A stretch of DNA of 35,427 nucleotides from Hyphomonadaceae bacterium (GTDB taxonomy: Bacteria > Pseudomonadota > Alphaproteobacteria > Caulobacterales > Maricaulaceae): the NCBI GenBank assembly GCA_014324115.1, contig JACOMS010000010.1, forward strand, positions 1 to 35,427. The letters are read 5' to 3'. The notes beneath the pieces were generated by a model, which saw only the letters and a list, made by a program, of their open reading frames with translations, had not been told where the DNA came from and did no database searches. A program made the position numbers and the translations under genes. Positions 1 to 8,754 of this stretch are shown one piece after another. Position 1 is the first letter of the stretch, and the number at the start of each line of letters is the position of its first letter.

Positions 1-1
1 G

Positions 2-119
2 AGGCTCAAGGATTGGCGCAGAATTGCGATCCGTTATGACAGATGCGCACACACCTTCTTCGCTGCTGTCCTCATCGCGGCCATCGTCACATACTGGATG
101 TAATGAGTCCTGACCCTAC
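2..119 (+). mobile_element. IS5-family (type beta) transposase C-terminal tail and element end
   Basis: The window opens inside a transposase. Frame 2 reads RLKDWRRIAIRYDRCAHTFF and runs to a TAA at 101-103, which is the typical C-terminus of IS5/IS427-group DDE transposases (family knowledge). After the stop, TAATGAGTCCTGACCCTA is the inverse of the GGGTCAGGAC end seen at 9945, 26485 and 31375, so this is the right end of the same element type, called beta here. The left part lies outside the window. The element ends about 28 bases before the trkA start, so it has replaced or displaced whatever promoter or upstream gene trkA had. Confidence 0.8.
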
Positions 120-146
120 TACCAAGCGCAGCAATGGAGATAACCG

Positions 147-1544
147 GTGAGAGTTATCATCTGTGGTGCTGGACGCGTCGGTTATGGCATCGCTGCCCAT
201 CTTGCCAGTGAGAACAATACGGTTACAGTCATAGATGTTTCGGCTGATCTCGTCCGTACAATCACGACGGAACTTGATGTCCGGGGTGTTGTCGGACATG
301 GAGCCTATCCGCACGTGCTTAAGCAGGCCGGGCTGGAATCGGCGGATATGATCATAGCTGTCACCTATTCTGACGAGGTTAACATGGTTGCCTGTCAGGT
401 TGCCCATTCCCTGTTCAAGACTCCCACCAAGGTCGCACGCGTGCGGTCGCAACCCTATCTCGAGAGGGAGTGGAACGAGTTATATACCCGGAAAGATCTG
501 CCGATTGACATTATTATTTCTCCGGAAGTGGAAATCGGCAAAGCCATACGGCGTCGCTTGAAAATGCCTGGTGCCTTCAATGTAGTGCCGTTCGCGGACG
601 GGCGAGTCCGTCTTCTAGGCGTGCGAATTGCTGAAGAATGTCCATTGATAAACACACCCATACGCCAAATCCCGGCGCTGTTTCCGGATCTGCACGCCGT
701 CGTTGTTGGTATTGAACGGGAAGGCCAGATATTTGCCACCGACCCGGATGACTCAATTTCCGTGGGAGACAATGCCTACTTCATATCACAGGCTGACCAT
801 GCGCCACGGTTGTTGAAAATTGTCGGCAACACCACGGAAGAGGTGGAGCATAATGCCACGAAAAAGACGCGGCATGTTGTTATCATCGGTGGCGGCAATA
901 TTGGATTATATGTCGCAAGTGGGCTGGAAAATACTTCCAGTATCCGGATACGTATCATTGAGCGTGATAAAAAACGGGCTGAACATGCAGCCAAAAATCT
1001 CAAACGCACAGTGATCCTTAATGGAGACGCACTTCTCGCAGAGTTGCAGGAAGAGGCCGACATTCAAAATGCCGAAGCCGTGCTGTGCCTGACGAATGAT
1101 GATAAAACCAATATTCTTTCGGGAGTCCTGGCCAAGAAGCTCGGCGCGAAATCCGCCATTGTTCTAATCAACGAAATCTCCATGCAGTTTATCAGCTCTG
1201 AATTGCCGCTGGATACAATTGTTGATCCGCGCGCGACAACTGTGTCGTCAATTTTGCGGCACGTGAGACGAGGCCGCATTCTGGATGTTTATACTCTATC
1301 TGATGGGCAAGCAGAGGTCTTGGAGGGCGAAGTTCTTGAAACGTCAAGCCTTGTCGGAAAAACTCTGAAGGAGGCCGATAATGTTGACGGTATTGCTGTC
1401 GGTGCAATCATCCACGATGGGCAGGTTCAGGTGTCCTCCGACAGCAGAACGATCAAACAGGGTGACAGGCTAATTCTTCTGACCGAGAAGTCGGCCATGA
1501 AGCGGGTTGAGCAAATGTTTCGTGCCAATATTAATTATTTCTAA
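147..1544 (+). CDS. trkA: Trk potassium uptake system NAD-binding protein TrkA
   Basis: Peripheral cytoplasmic regulatory subunit of the Trk potassium transporter; it binds NAD(H) and gates the TrkH pore. At 465 residues it has the full duplicated TrkA layout: an N-terminal Rossmann domain (MRVIICGAGRVGYGIA, GxGxxG-type loop) with its RCK-C domain, then a second Rossmann domain from about residue 235 (VVIIGGGNIGLYVA) and a second RCK-C domain. The start is GTG, preceded by GGAGA at 136-140. It sits 3 bases before trkH and reads the same way, so the two are one operon. In many alphaproteobacteria the gene follows ntrYX; here an IS end lies directly upstream instead. Confidence 0.95.
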   Translation: MRVIICGAGRVGYGIAAHLASENNTVTVIDVSADLVRTITTELDVRGVVGHGAYPHVLKQAGLESADMIIAVTYSDEVNMVACQVAHSLFKTPTKVARVRSQPYLEREWNELYTRKDLPIDIIISPEVEIGKAIRRRLKMPGAFNVVPFADGRVRLLGVRIAEECPLINTPIRQIPALFPDLHAVVVGIEREGQIFATDPDDSISVGDNAYFISQADHAPRLLKIVGNTTEEVEHNATKKTRHVVIIGGGNIGLYVASGLENTSSIRIRIIERDKKRAEHAAKNLKRTVILNGDALLAELQEEADIQNAEAVLCLTNDDKTNILSGVLAKKLGAKSAIVLINEISMQFISSELPLDTIVDPRATTVSSILRHVRRGRILDVYTLSDGQAEVLEGEVLETSSLVGKTLKEADNVDGIAVGAIIHDGQVQVSSDSRTIKQGDRLILLTEKSAMKRVEQMFRANINYF

Positions 1545-1547
1545 TGC

Positions 1548-2987
1548 GTGATCGTGGCGCTGACCCGTATCATTCTTTGGCAGGGTAATTCTTTCGTCCT
1601 GCTATCCCTTCTGATGGCGCTGACAGCGTCCTTTGGCGTGATTGCTTTCGAATTTGAGTGCGCCGTTCCGTTTGCTGTATTTGCCGCGGTTATCGGGTTG
1701 ACCGGAATAATCCTGATATTTACGACCCGTAACATACCGATGCGGGAAGCAAATGCCGATGCTCTGGTATTTCTGCTTATGTTCTGGGCGATTATACCCG
1801 CCTTGGCAACCTTCCCTCTCTTGGTGAGTGATTTTATCGACACACCCGTCAGGGCCTATTTTGAAACCGTATCGGCCCTGACAACGACCGGGGCATCTTC
1901 TCTTGATCCCGGTATATTGCCTCAAACCTATCATGTCTGGCGGAGCCTGCTGCAGTGGTTCGGGGGCATTGTGTCGGCCACTTTCGCTATTGTGATACTT
2001 GCGGCATTGGACTCGCGCGGTACGGACGTACACAAATCTTTTTTGTTCACTTTGAAGCGCGGGGAAATTTTTGAACGCCTGAAAGTTATAGGTGGAGCTG
2101 TTGCCGGTCTTTATGCGCTTATATCTTTCGGGACCTTTGTCGCCATGACGATTTCGGGGACACCCATTTTTGATTCGCTGTGTCTGGCGCTAAGCTCCGT
2201 GGCGACGGGAGGATTTATGCCGAGATCAGATGCTCTGGCCGATTATGTCGATCATATCGGTTTGTTTGCCCTGATGTTGAGCTGTTTGCTGGGCGGATTT
2301 AATGTCGTGCTCGTATGGGACATGCTCCGGTCGCGTGCACTGGCCCCGATCAGGGCATTCCTGTATGATGCCGAGCACCGGTTCATGCTGTCCATTATCG
2401 TCATTTTGTCTGTTATCGGATTTATGCATCTCGGTGTGTCACACGTGAAGGCGATTTTTGTGGAAGCTGTTTTTTTCGCAAGTTCCGCAGGTTTTAACTT
2501 CCACGTCATGGGGTTGGAAATGATACCTCCCATTATCCTGATCGCCATCGCCCTGATTGGCGGGTCGGCCTTATCAACAGCGGGCGGGATCAAGTTGATC
2601 CGGCTTGTTCTTTTGTTCAGGCATCTTAAAACCGATTTCAATCGGTTAAGTCATCCGTCACGCTTGGTACCTGTGGTATTCAGGGGGGAAATTCTGCCGG
2701 ATTCTGCTCTCCTGTCCATTTGGATGTATTTTTTTGGTTACACCCTGGTTTTTGCCGTTGGAATTATGGCTTTGAGTATTTCTGGGCTGTCATTTGAACA
2801 GTCCGTAACAGCCAGTGCAGCATTTTTGTCCAATATGGGACCGCTTATGGAATATACACTGCCTTTGGAAGGTTATGAGGTTTTTTCATCGGTGCAAATG
2901 TCTGTTGGAACCATGCTCATGCTTATCGGGCGTGTCGAGGTTTTAGCCGTTTTGTTGATTTTGTTACCGGGATTTTGGCGCAGATAG
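1548..2987 (+). CDS. trkH: Trk/Ktr-type potassium transporter, pore subunit TrkH
   Basis: Inner-membrane potassium-translocating subunit. The 479-residue length and the repeated membrane-pore-membrane pattern fit TrkH; the first selectivity-filter region is visible as [14 protein letters not shown] near residue 110 and the second around [14 protein letters not shown]. Later repeats read [14 protein letters not shown] and [15 protein letters not shown]. The start is GTG, 3 bases after the trkA stop and with no clear ribosome site, so translation is probably coupled to trkA. A second in-frame GTG lies two codons downstream. The gene overlaps the longest possible hfq frame only because that frame extends too far upstream. 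Confidence 0.92.
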   Translation: MIVALTRIILWQGNSFVLLSLLMALTASFGVIAFEFECAVPFAVFAAVIGLTGIILIFTTRNIPMREANADALVFLLMFWAIIPALATFPLLVSDFIDTPVRAYFETVSALTTTGASSLDPGILPQTYHVWRSLLQWFGGIVSATFAIVILAALDSRGTDVHKSFLFTLKRGEIFERLKVIGGAVAGLYALISFGTFVAMTISGTPIFDSLCLALSSVATGGFMPRSDALADYVDHIGLFALMLSCLLGGFNVVLVWDMLRSRALAPIRAFLYDAEHRFMLSIIVILSVIGFMHLGVSHVKAIFVEAVFFASSAGFNFHVMGLEMIPPIILIAIALIGGSALSTAGGIKLIRLVLLFRHLKTDFNRLSHPSRLVPVVFRGEILPDSALLSIWMYFFGYTLVFAVGIMALSISGLSFEQSVTASAAFLSNMGPLMEYTLPLEGYEVFSSVQMSVGTMLMLIGRVEVLAVLLILLPGFWRR

Positions 2988-3088
2988 ACTTTTTCGCTTT
3001 GTCACATAAGTTTTATGATTGCCACGCTGAATTCGCATGTGTAGTAAACTGGCGCATTTGTAGACCCTACTTCAACTTACTTAGACCA

Positions 3089-3340
3089 ATGAAGTGTCTG
3101 GTGAAAAAACAAAATCTGCAGGACGTTTTTCTTGGCTCTGTTCGCAAAACGAGAACACCCTCGGCGATTTTCCTCATTAGCGGTGTGAAATTGCGGGGTG
3201 CTATGACATGGCTTGACAACTGCTACGTGCTTCTGCGCCGCGATGGATGGGTGCAGCTTGCCCATGAACGTGCCGTTTCGACCATCATGCCGTCCGGTCC
3301 GGTTCAATTGTTTGACCCGGAAGATGATGAAGATGATTAG
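3089..3340 (+). CDS. hfq: RNA chaperone Hfq, strongly diverged
   Basis: Sm-like RNA chaperone that forms a hexamer and pairs small RNAs with mRNAs. The frame is open further upstream, but homology begins at [10 protein letters not shown], so I choose ATG 3089 (83 residues); GTG 3101 is an alternative. Sm1 is visible as [20 protein letters not shown] and Sm2 as [14 protein letters not shown], with an acidic tail PEDDEDD. Compared with the family (E. coli numbering), the Q8-equivalent, K31 and rim residues R16/R19 are kept, but F39 is L, F42 is C, Q33 is R, and the Y55-K56-H57 motif reads H-E-R. The first residue of QNLQD and the hflX neighbour 18 bases downstream support the identity. Function may be altered. 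Confidence 0.88.
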   Translation: MKCLVKKQNLQDVFLGSVRKTRTPSAIFLISGVKLRGAMTWLDNCYVLLRRDGWVQLAHERAVSTIMPSGPVQLFDPEDDEDD

Positions 3341-3358
3341 GTCGTGACCGTGTAAGCC

Positions 3359-4672
3359 TTGATCCTCACAAAAAGACAGCCTGATACAGCTATTGTCCTT
3401 CATCCGCGGGTGCGCGGGTCTGCTTGGGCGGCTCGACTTGATCTGGAAGAGGCGGTGGACTTGGCCAAGGCCTTGGAAGTAGAAGTTGTCAACTCGGGTG
3501 TTGCCCAAGTGAAGGATATTCATCCTGCACAATTCTTTGGTGGTGGTAAGATCGCTGAAATCAGGGATGAAGTTCAGAATCATGCGGTCAGTATGGTCGT
3601 GGTGAATGCGGATATAAACCCGATCCAGCAGCGAAATCTGGAAAAGCAATGGAACGCTAAAGTGGTTGACCGCACGGGCCTTATTCTTGAGATTTTCGGA
3701 CTTCGCGCGGCGACCAAAGAAGGTCGATTGCAGGTGGAACTCGCGCGTCTGGCCTACGAACGTTCGCGTCTTGTGCGCACTTGGACTCACTTGGAACGGC
3801 AGCGCGGTGGTCAGGGATTTCTCTCTGGGCCGGGTGAAACGCAGATCGAAGCCGATCGTCGGATTCTAGATGGGAGGATGACCAGGCTCCGGCGCGATCT
3901 GGAACATGTCAGGCGGACACGAGGCCTCCAGCGACAAAAACGCAAACGATCATCGCAGCGCATTGTGGCATTGGTTGGGTATACCAATGCGGGTAAGTCG
4001 ACCTTGTTTAACAAACTCACAGGAGGTGGTGTGCCGACCGGAGACATGCTGTTCGCCACGCTGCACGCGACCCACCGCATTATGGCGCTACCGAGCGGAA
4101 AAACAGCTGTACTATCCGACACGGTTGGATTTATTTCTGATCTGCCTACAGAGCTTATCACTTCTTTTCGTGCCACCTTGGAAGAAGTCAAAATGGCCGA
4201 TCTTCTAATCCATGTACGTGATATTTCCGATCCGCAAACCGAGCGCCGTTGGCAAGATGTCTCGGTCATACTGGGGCAGCTCAATGCTGGCCCCGAACAC
4301 AACCAGGAAATTATCGATGTCTGGAACAAGGCGGATGCGTTGGGTGATGAGGCCATTTCAGTACTTGAGCGCCGGGCCGTCAAATCGCGCTTCTCCAGTG
4401 ATATGACATCGGCCTACATTATCAGTGCCCTCACAGGTGACGGTCTTGATGAATTGATGGTTGGCATCGAAATGGCTCTGTCTGTGCAGGATGAAATTTT
4501 CCACGTCCGCATTGAACCCGGGGACCACCAAATCAGGGCCTGGCTCCACGAGAATGGACAGGTCTTGTCCGAAACCATGGATAACTCAGGCATTTGCGAG
4601 ATGGATGTTCAACTCACAAATGCCGGTTCTGGCAAATTGCGCTCGCGTTATCCCGGTGTATTTGCGTACTGA
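3359..4672 (+). CDS. hflX: Ribosome-associated GTPase HflX
   Basis: GTPase that binds and splits stalled 70S/50S ribosomes, notably after heat shock. The 437 residues show the HflX N-terminal domain (HPAQFFGGGKIAEI), the glycine-rich GPGETQIEADRRI helix, then the G domain: G1 GYTNAGKST near residue 207, G3 DTVGF, and G4 NKAD (in VWNKAD). The start is TTG at 3359; an in-frame TAA at 3353 leaves no better choice, and no strong ribosome site is visible. The gene follows hfq by 18 bases in the usual hfq-hflX order. Its 3' end overlaps the 3' end of the opposite-strand mazG remnant by 59 bases. Confidence 0.95.
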   Translation: MILTKRQPDTAIVLHPRVRGSAWAARLDLEEAVDLAKALEVEVVNSGVAQVKDIHPAQFFGGGKIAEIRDEVQNHAVSMVVVNADINPIQQRNLEKQWNAKVVDRTGLILEIFGLRAATKEGRLQVELARLAYERSRLVRTWTHLERQRGGQGFLSGPGETQIEADRRILDGRMTRLRRDLEHVRRTRGLQRQKRKRSSQRIVALVGYTNAGKSTLFNKLTGGGVPTGDMLFATLHATHRIMALPSGKTAVLSDTVGFISDLPTELITSFRATLEEVKMADLLIHVRDISDPQTERRWQDVSVILGQLNAGPEHNQEIIDVWNKADALGDEAISVLERRAVKSRFSSDMTSAYIISALTGDGLDELMVGIEMALSVQDEIFHVRIEPGDHQIRAWLHENGQVLSETMDNSGICEMDVQLTNAGSGKLRSRYPGVFAY

Positions 4673-5467
4673 TCCTGGATTTTCGCCTTTTCCAGAGCAA
4701 TTCCATCTCGTCCGGAGTCACATTCTCCACGTTTTGACCGTTTGATTCTGCCTCCTTTTCCATGAATTGAAACCGTTTTATGAACTTATGGTTGGCGCGC
4801 CGCAGGGCTTTTTCCGGATCAACTTTCAGCTTTCGGGCGAGATTGGTCAGGGCAAACAGCAAGTTACCCATTTCATCTTCAATTTTGTCGGCGGACAAGG
4901 ATGTTGACGCATCAGAAAGCTCTCGCGCCTCCTCAATAATCTTGTCGATATCACCGTCGAGGGAAGGCCAGTCAAAACCAGCGTGCGCGGCGCATTTTTG
5001 CAGTTTTTCAGACCGTGTCAAGGCAGGGAGGGCGATAGGGACACCGTCGAGAATGGAGCCTGTTTGGAGTTTTGCGGCCCGCTCTTTCGCCTTAATGTCT
5101 TCCCATGCGAAGGTTTGTTCCTCAGATGCGCGATCACCGCTATCCTCGAATACATGCGGATGGCGATGGACCATTTTCTCTGTAAGTGTGTCCAGCACAT
5201 CGTCCATGTCAAAATGGTCTGCCTCCTCAGCCATCCGGGAATGAAACACGACCTGAAACATCAAATCTCCAAGTTTCTCCCTAGGTGCGGTTATGTCTTG
5301 GCGTTCAATGGCGTCAAAGACCTCGTAGGCTTCTTCGATTGTGCAGGGGGCTATGGTTTCGAAGGTCTGCTCTGTATCTCATGGGTCCCCCGCGGTGGTC
5401 TCAACCTGGCCACCAATGCTTTGAGGCGAGCATAGGGCGTATCACCGAGAAACGAAATATCAGTCAT
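4614..5467 (-). pseudogene. mazG: mazG nucleoside triphosphate pyrophosphohydrolase, broken near the 5' end
   Basis: MazG hydrolyses (d)NTPs to NMPs. The natural start is ATG 5467 (MTDISFLGDTPYARLKALVARLR), overlapping the ccmD stop by 8 bases. The frame then fails: the region encoding the near-invariant family segment RDPxxGCPWD has a one-base shift, and in the downstream frame the Trp codon of CPWD is TGA (near 5377). Beyond it the protein is good: EQTFETIAP, then EEAYEVFDAIER (metal-binding E-rich helix), EKLGDLMFQVVFHSRM, and a second MazG half to the stop at 4614. An internal TTG/ATG at 5264/5259 could restart a shortened protein of 216 residues, but it would lack the first EExxE helix. 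TGA is an ordinary stop elsewhere here, so recoding is unlikely. Confidence 0.75.
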
Positions 5468-5573
5468 GACGATCTGCCTGAAATGCCGCGAAAATCAGCC
5501 CGGCTACGGCGAGAAAAGAGATACCATAGGCGGCCCAAATAAAAGCGGCGTTTTTGCCAAATTCGGGAATCAT
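5460..5573 (-). CDS. ccmD: Heme exporter protein CcmD
   Basis: Small membrane subunit of the CcmABCD complex that releases heme-loaded CcmE. It has 37 residues: a short N-terminus MIPEFGKNAAF, one transmembrane helix (IWAAYGISFLAVAGLIFAA) and a charged tail QADRHD. The start ATG 5573 overlaps the ccmC stop as ATGA, the usual tight ccmC-ccmD coupling. A longer upstream frame exists but lies inside ccmC and is rejected. It is followed by mazG rather than by ccmG/dsbE. Confidence 0.85.
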   Translation of the reverse strand: MIPEFGKNAAFIWAAYGISFLAVAGLIFAAFQADRHD

Positions 5574-6313
5574 AGTTTTTTGATCGTCACAGATGATATG
5601 GGTCGGCTCGACTGACGACGTGCGCGCAAGGCCATAACATCCGCCTTTATGAACATAAGTGAAGCCCACGCAAACAAGGATGCGTAAGCCCATGCCATCA
5701 TGAGCAGTGGCCGAAGAAGTTCTGACGGCATGCCAGGCGCGCCGATATAGGATAAGGTTGCAGGTTGATGCAGGCTACTCCACCATTCGACAGAAAACTT
5801 GATAATGGGAATATTAATGGAACCCACCATGGCCAGAATAGCAGCAAGGCGTGCGGCCCGGTTCCATGGCTTGACCATGGACCAGATCAGGAGATAGGCG
5901 GCGTAAATAAAGAAAAAAACTAACATAGATGTCGTGCGACCGTCCCACTGCCACCACGTGCCCCATGTCGGTTTACCCCAGATGCTGCCCGTTGCAAGCG
6001 CAAGAAAAGCAAAAACAATCCCGACTTTTGCAAAAGCTCTGGCGGCACTATCGGCCAGTCTGTGACGCCAGACAAAGCTTGTGATACTGGCAATGGTCAG
6101 AGCTGTATAGGCCATCATGGAGCCCCAGGCAGCAGGCACATGCACATACATAATGCGGACAACTTCGCCCTGTGTTTCATCTGCTGGTGAGGCATAGAGA
6201 CTGAGCCAGAGACCCAAAGCCAAGCTTGTAAGAAATATCACCAACCCGATTACTGGCGTCGCGATGCGTTGAAATCGCAGGAAATTTGATGGGTTTGCAA
6301 GATAATTGATCAT
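5570..6313 (-). CDS. ccmC: Heme ABC transporter permease CcmC
   Basis: Inner-membrane heme-handling protein that loads heme onto CcmE in cytochrome c maturation. The 247 residues start at MINYLANPSNFLRF; six hydrophobic segments follow, with the tryptophan-rich WWD signature (TWGTWWQWDGRTTSM) on the periplasmic side and conserved histidines in the flanking loops (MYVHVPAAWG, WWSSLHQPATL). ATG 6313 overlaps the ccmB stop (ATGA). A much longer open frame reaching to 7057 is only a shadow of ccmB. Its stop overlaps the ccmD start. Confidence 0.95.
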   Translation of the reverse strand: MINYLANPSNFLRFQRIATPVIGLVIFLTSLALGLWLSLYASPADETQGEVVRIMYVHVPAAWGSMMAYTALTIASITSFVWRHRLADSAARAFAKVGIVFAFLALATGSIWGKPTWGTWWQWDGRTTSMLVFFFIYAAYLLIWSMVKPWNRAARLAAILAMVGSINIPIIKFSVEWWSSLHQPATLSYIGAPGMPSELLRPLLMMAWAYASLFAWASLMFIKADVMALRARRQSSRPISSVTIKKL

Positions 6314-6975
6314 GTAACCTGATGTATATTTGCTTTCAAGGCTGCGACAATTGCTGGAATGCCGACAGACATACTGATAAGATTGAGGCCTAACAAGGCC
6401 TTGATCTCGACTGAATATAACGAACTTGAGTCTGCCGATTCCGCCGCTGCCACTCCAAAGATCAGGATTGGTATCAGGAAGGGTAAAACCATGATTACGG
6501 CTATAAATCCACCGGTACGTTGTCGCGAAAGAATTGCAGCCGTCATCAGCACATAAAAAATGAGAGCTGGTGCGGCCACCAGAACGGATAAAGTCATTGC
6601 CCAGCCTTGTTGCGCCTCCAACCCCAATACAAACCCGACGATTGGGATAATTATGAGTAACGGTATCAGGTGAATGAGGAAGACCGAAACGGCCTTGGCG
6701 ATGACAAACTGCAGTTTTGACTGTCCCGACAGAAAAATCTGTTCGGTCATGCCCGTCATCATATCTCGTTGAAACAGGTCCGAGACCTTCAAAATCAGGC
6801 TGAACAGAAGTGCCAGCCAAATCAGTCCGCCGGCCATGTCCCTGAGAATCCGGGCTTCCGGTCCGATAGCGATGACGCTTACCATGATAAAAAATACAAA
6901 AAACAACAAGCCCGGCAGCCATGACGACAGGTCCGCACCGGCTAGCCGTAAGTCTCTTGCAATCAGTGCATCCAT
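6310..6975 (-). CDS. ccmB: Heme exporter permease CcmB
   Basis: Membrane subunit that works with the ATPase CcmA in the CcmABCD complex. It has 221 residues, six predicted transmembrane segments and the family start ALIARDLRLA; the cytoplasmic DLFQRDMMTGMTEQIFLS stretch matches the typical CcmB region near residues 65-85. Its ATG shares one base with the ccmA stop (TAATG), and its TGA overlaps the ccmC ATG, so A, B, C and D are translationally coupled. Confidence 0.94.
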   Translation of the reverse strand: MDALIARDLRLAGADLSSWLPGLLFFVFFIMVSVIAIGPEARILRDMAGGLIWLALLFSLILKVSDLFQRDMMTGMTEQIFLSGQSKLQFVIAKAVSVFLIHLIPLLIIIPIVGFVLGLEAQQGWAMTLSVLVAAPALIFYVLMTAAILSRQRTGGFIAVIMVLPFLIPILIFGVAAAESADSSSLYSVEIKALLGLNLISMSVGIPAIVAALKANIHQVT

Positions 6976-7595
6976 TACGCAGCCCCAAGTACCAGTCTGG
7001 ACGCGGTAGCCCCGATTTTTTGCACAGGTCTGTGCGCCGCCAACAGGGCCGATCCACCGCGCTTGAGATGGTCTGAGAGGATACTATGAAACAGGTGTTC
7101 GCCGCCGGAGTCGATCATGGTTGCGGTTTCGTCCAATAGCCAGACAGGGCGGTTCGATATTAACAGACGCGCAAGAACAAGGCGTCGCTTCTGCCCGGCT
7201 GACAGCTTTCCGCAGGCGACGGTTTGTTTGTTCGCGAGTCCCGCGAGCGTCAGACATTTTGCGATATCCATTTGGCTGTTATACATGTCAGTCCAGAAAT
7301 TGAGCGTCTGCGATACAGTCAACTCTGTATCCAACGGATCCTGATGACCCTGATAGGCCACCAACTCTTCGGGTACAGCATCCTGGGCCTCAAGTTTCCA
7401 GAAAACCTCTCCTTTCTCGGGCACCAGGAAGCCTGCGGCCAGACGTAAAATTGTCGTCTTGCCCGAACCGTTTGGCCCCTGCAGCCAAATCAGATCACCG
7501 CCTGTGAGATCAAAATTCAGACCTGCAAACAACAGACTGTTGCCGCGCCTGGCCGCCACATTTCTAAAGCACAGTCTATGGTCCGGTAATGTCAT
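6975..7595 (-). CDS. ccmA: Heme exporter ATP-binding protein CcmA
   Basis: ABC ATPase that powers release of heme-bound CcmE from CcmC. I take the start MTLPDHRLCF (ATG 7595, 206 residues) because the extra upstream codons have no homology. Walker A is GPNGSGKTT, the signature is LSAGQKRRLVLARLL, Walker B is VWLLDETATMID (Thr-Ala in place of the usual Pro-Phe after DE), and the switch His is in LLAAHRP. It is first in the ccmABCD operon. The 94-base gap to the divergent ccmE must hold promoters for both directions. Confidence 0.93.
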   Translation of the reverse strand: MTLPDHRLCFRNVAARRGNSLLFAGLNFDLTGGDLIWLQGPNGSGKTTILRLAAGFLVPEKGEVFWKLEAQDAVPEELVAYQGHQDPLDTELTVSQTLNFWTDMYNSQMDIAKCLTLAGLANKQTVACGKLSAGQKRRLVLARLLISNRPVWLLDETATMIDSGGEHLFHSILSDHLKRGGSALLAAHRPVQKIGATASRLVLGAA

Positions 7596-7689
7596 ACGAA
7601 CGATAATTTTTTGTGACAATCTGTAACAGGTTGCAGTGATTTTACAATATCGCAAATCCGTTATGTAATGCGAAAATCAGGAGGATGGT

Positions 7690-8124
7690 ATGCGGCCAAA
7701 AAACAGAAACAAAAGACTGGGTTTTATTGCGCTCGGTGCCGTTCTGCTTGGCACGGGTGCGCTTTTACTCTTGTCCGCCTTGCGGGAAAGCACGCAGTTC
7801 TTTTATAATCCATCCGAGGTCGCAAGCAAGAATTTTGTCCCGCGTTCGCAAATTTTCAGAATCGGTGGGTTGGTCGTTGAAAATTCTATTGAGCAAACGG
7901 ACGCTTTCACTATTGCTTTCCGGATTTCAGACTTTCCCGAAGATATAGGTGCGGATGTCTTGCCTGCAATTATCCCCGTATCTTACACCGGTATTGTTCC
8001 TGATTTGTTCAAGGAAGGTAAAGGCGTAGTTGTCTCGGGGAAACTCCTCCCAAGCGGACAATTTATTGCTGACGAAGTGCTGGCCAAACATGACGAGAAT
8101 TATCAACCGAAAAAGAATTATTGA
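7690..8124 (+). CDS. ccmE: Cytochrome c-type biogenesis heme chaperone CcmE
   Basis: Periplasmic membrane-anchored heme chaperone that covalently holds heme before delivery to apocytochrome c. The 144 residues have an N-terminal anchor (LGFIALGAVLLGTGALLLL), the OB-fold body with VSYTGIVPDLFKEGKGVVV, and the C-terminal heme site VLAKHDENYQP with the heme-binding His and following Tyr. An AGGAGG ribosome site precedes ATG 7690. It is transcribed away from ccmABCD and faces the dedA-like gene, leaving only 8 bases between stops. ccmF, ccmG and ccmH are not in this window. Confidence 0.95.
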   Translation: MRPKNRNKRLGFIALGAVLLGTGALLLLSALRESTQFFYNPSEVASKNFVPRSQIFRIGGLVVENSIEQTDAFTIAFRISDFPEDIGADVLPAIIPVSYTGIVPDLFKEGKGVVVSGKLLPSGQFIADEVLAKHDENYQPKKNY

Positions 8125-8132
8125 CAGCCGGT

Positions 8133-8687
8133 TCAAATGGGTGGGTTGTTGTTTTTCCTTCGGTCTAGCACTAACTTGAGCGCTATCAGAACATAGGTAA
8201 AACCGATAAGCGGCATGACCCAGATGATTTTTTTGCCCAGGATTTCTCCGAACATCCAGGTTAGTCCGAACACAATCGTGATATAGAGCAGTGCCGTTAT
8301 GGCGACGAGACAGCAAAAGCGCGGATAATTCATGCGGAAAAATCCGAAAGCAACATAGGTCGGGATTCGCGTGCCAGGGATAAATCGGGCAATCAAAAGC
8401 GCAACGAGGGGATGATCCAGGACTCTTTCTCGCAGGTTTGCGACATGTTTTTTCTCGGCATAGTGTGCAAACCGCGGGATTTTGAGTGCGCCCCAGCCGA
8501 TCCAGTATTTCCAGATATCACTGCAAACCAAGCCGGCCCATAAAATCAGAAATAACGGCACGGTGTGGCCAAGTCCGGTAACCGACGCGGTGGCTGTACC
8601 GAAAACAGCTGCATCTTCCTGCACGAAGGGCATGAAAAACGCGGCCAAGTAGACCAGATATGGCGAAGAGTCAGGCATAAAATCCAA
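8133..8687 (-). CDS. DedA/VTT-domain membrane protein
   Basis: Member of the DedA (SNARE-associated, VTT) family, whose members act in envelope lipid homeostasis; individual DedA proteins have been shown to be lipid flippases. The 184 residues contain several membrane segments, an acidic pair early (FVQEDAAVF), and the family hallmark ARFIPGTRIPTYVAFGF. It is a little short for the family. ATG 8687 is used; ATG 8678 is an alternative. The substrate cannot be told from sequence. Confidence 0.82.
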   Translation of the reverse strand: MDFMPDSSPYLVYLAAFFMPFVQEDAAVFGTATASVTGLGHTVPLFLILWAGLVCSDIWKYWIGWGALKIPRFAHYAEKKHVANLRERVLDHPLVALLIARFIPGTRIPTYVAFGFFRMNYPRFCCLVAITALLYITIVFGLTWMFGEILGKKIIWVMPLIGFTYVLIALKLVLDRRKNNNPPI

Positions 8688-8754
8688 AAGATAGTTGTCA
8701 CGAACCGCATGTTAAAATTTGGCCGGAAGTGACAAATTCCAAATATCTTTGCAA

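Noticed and set aside
5370-5380. TGA as Trp or selenocysteine in mazG
   Set aside because: TGA is the normal stop in hflX, ccmB, ccmC and other genes here, and a frame change lies next to it, so simple gene decay explains it better.
5570-7057. 495-residue minus-strand open frame
   Set aside because: Its first half is an out-of-frame reading of ccmB; only the last 247 residues (ccmC) are real.
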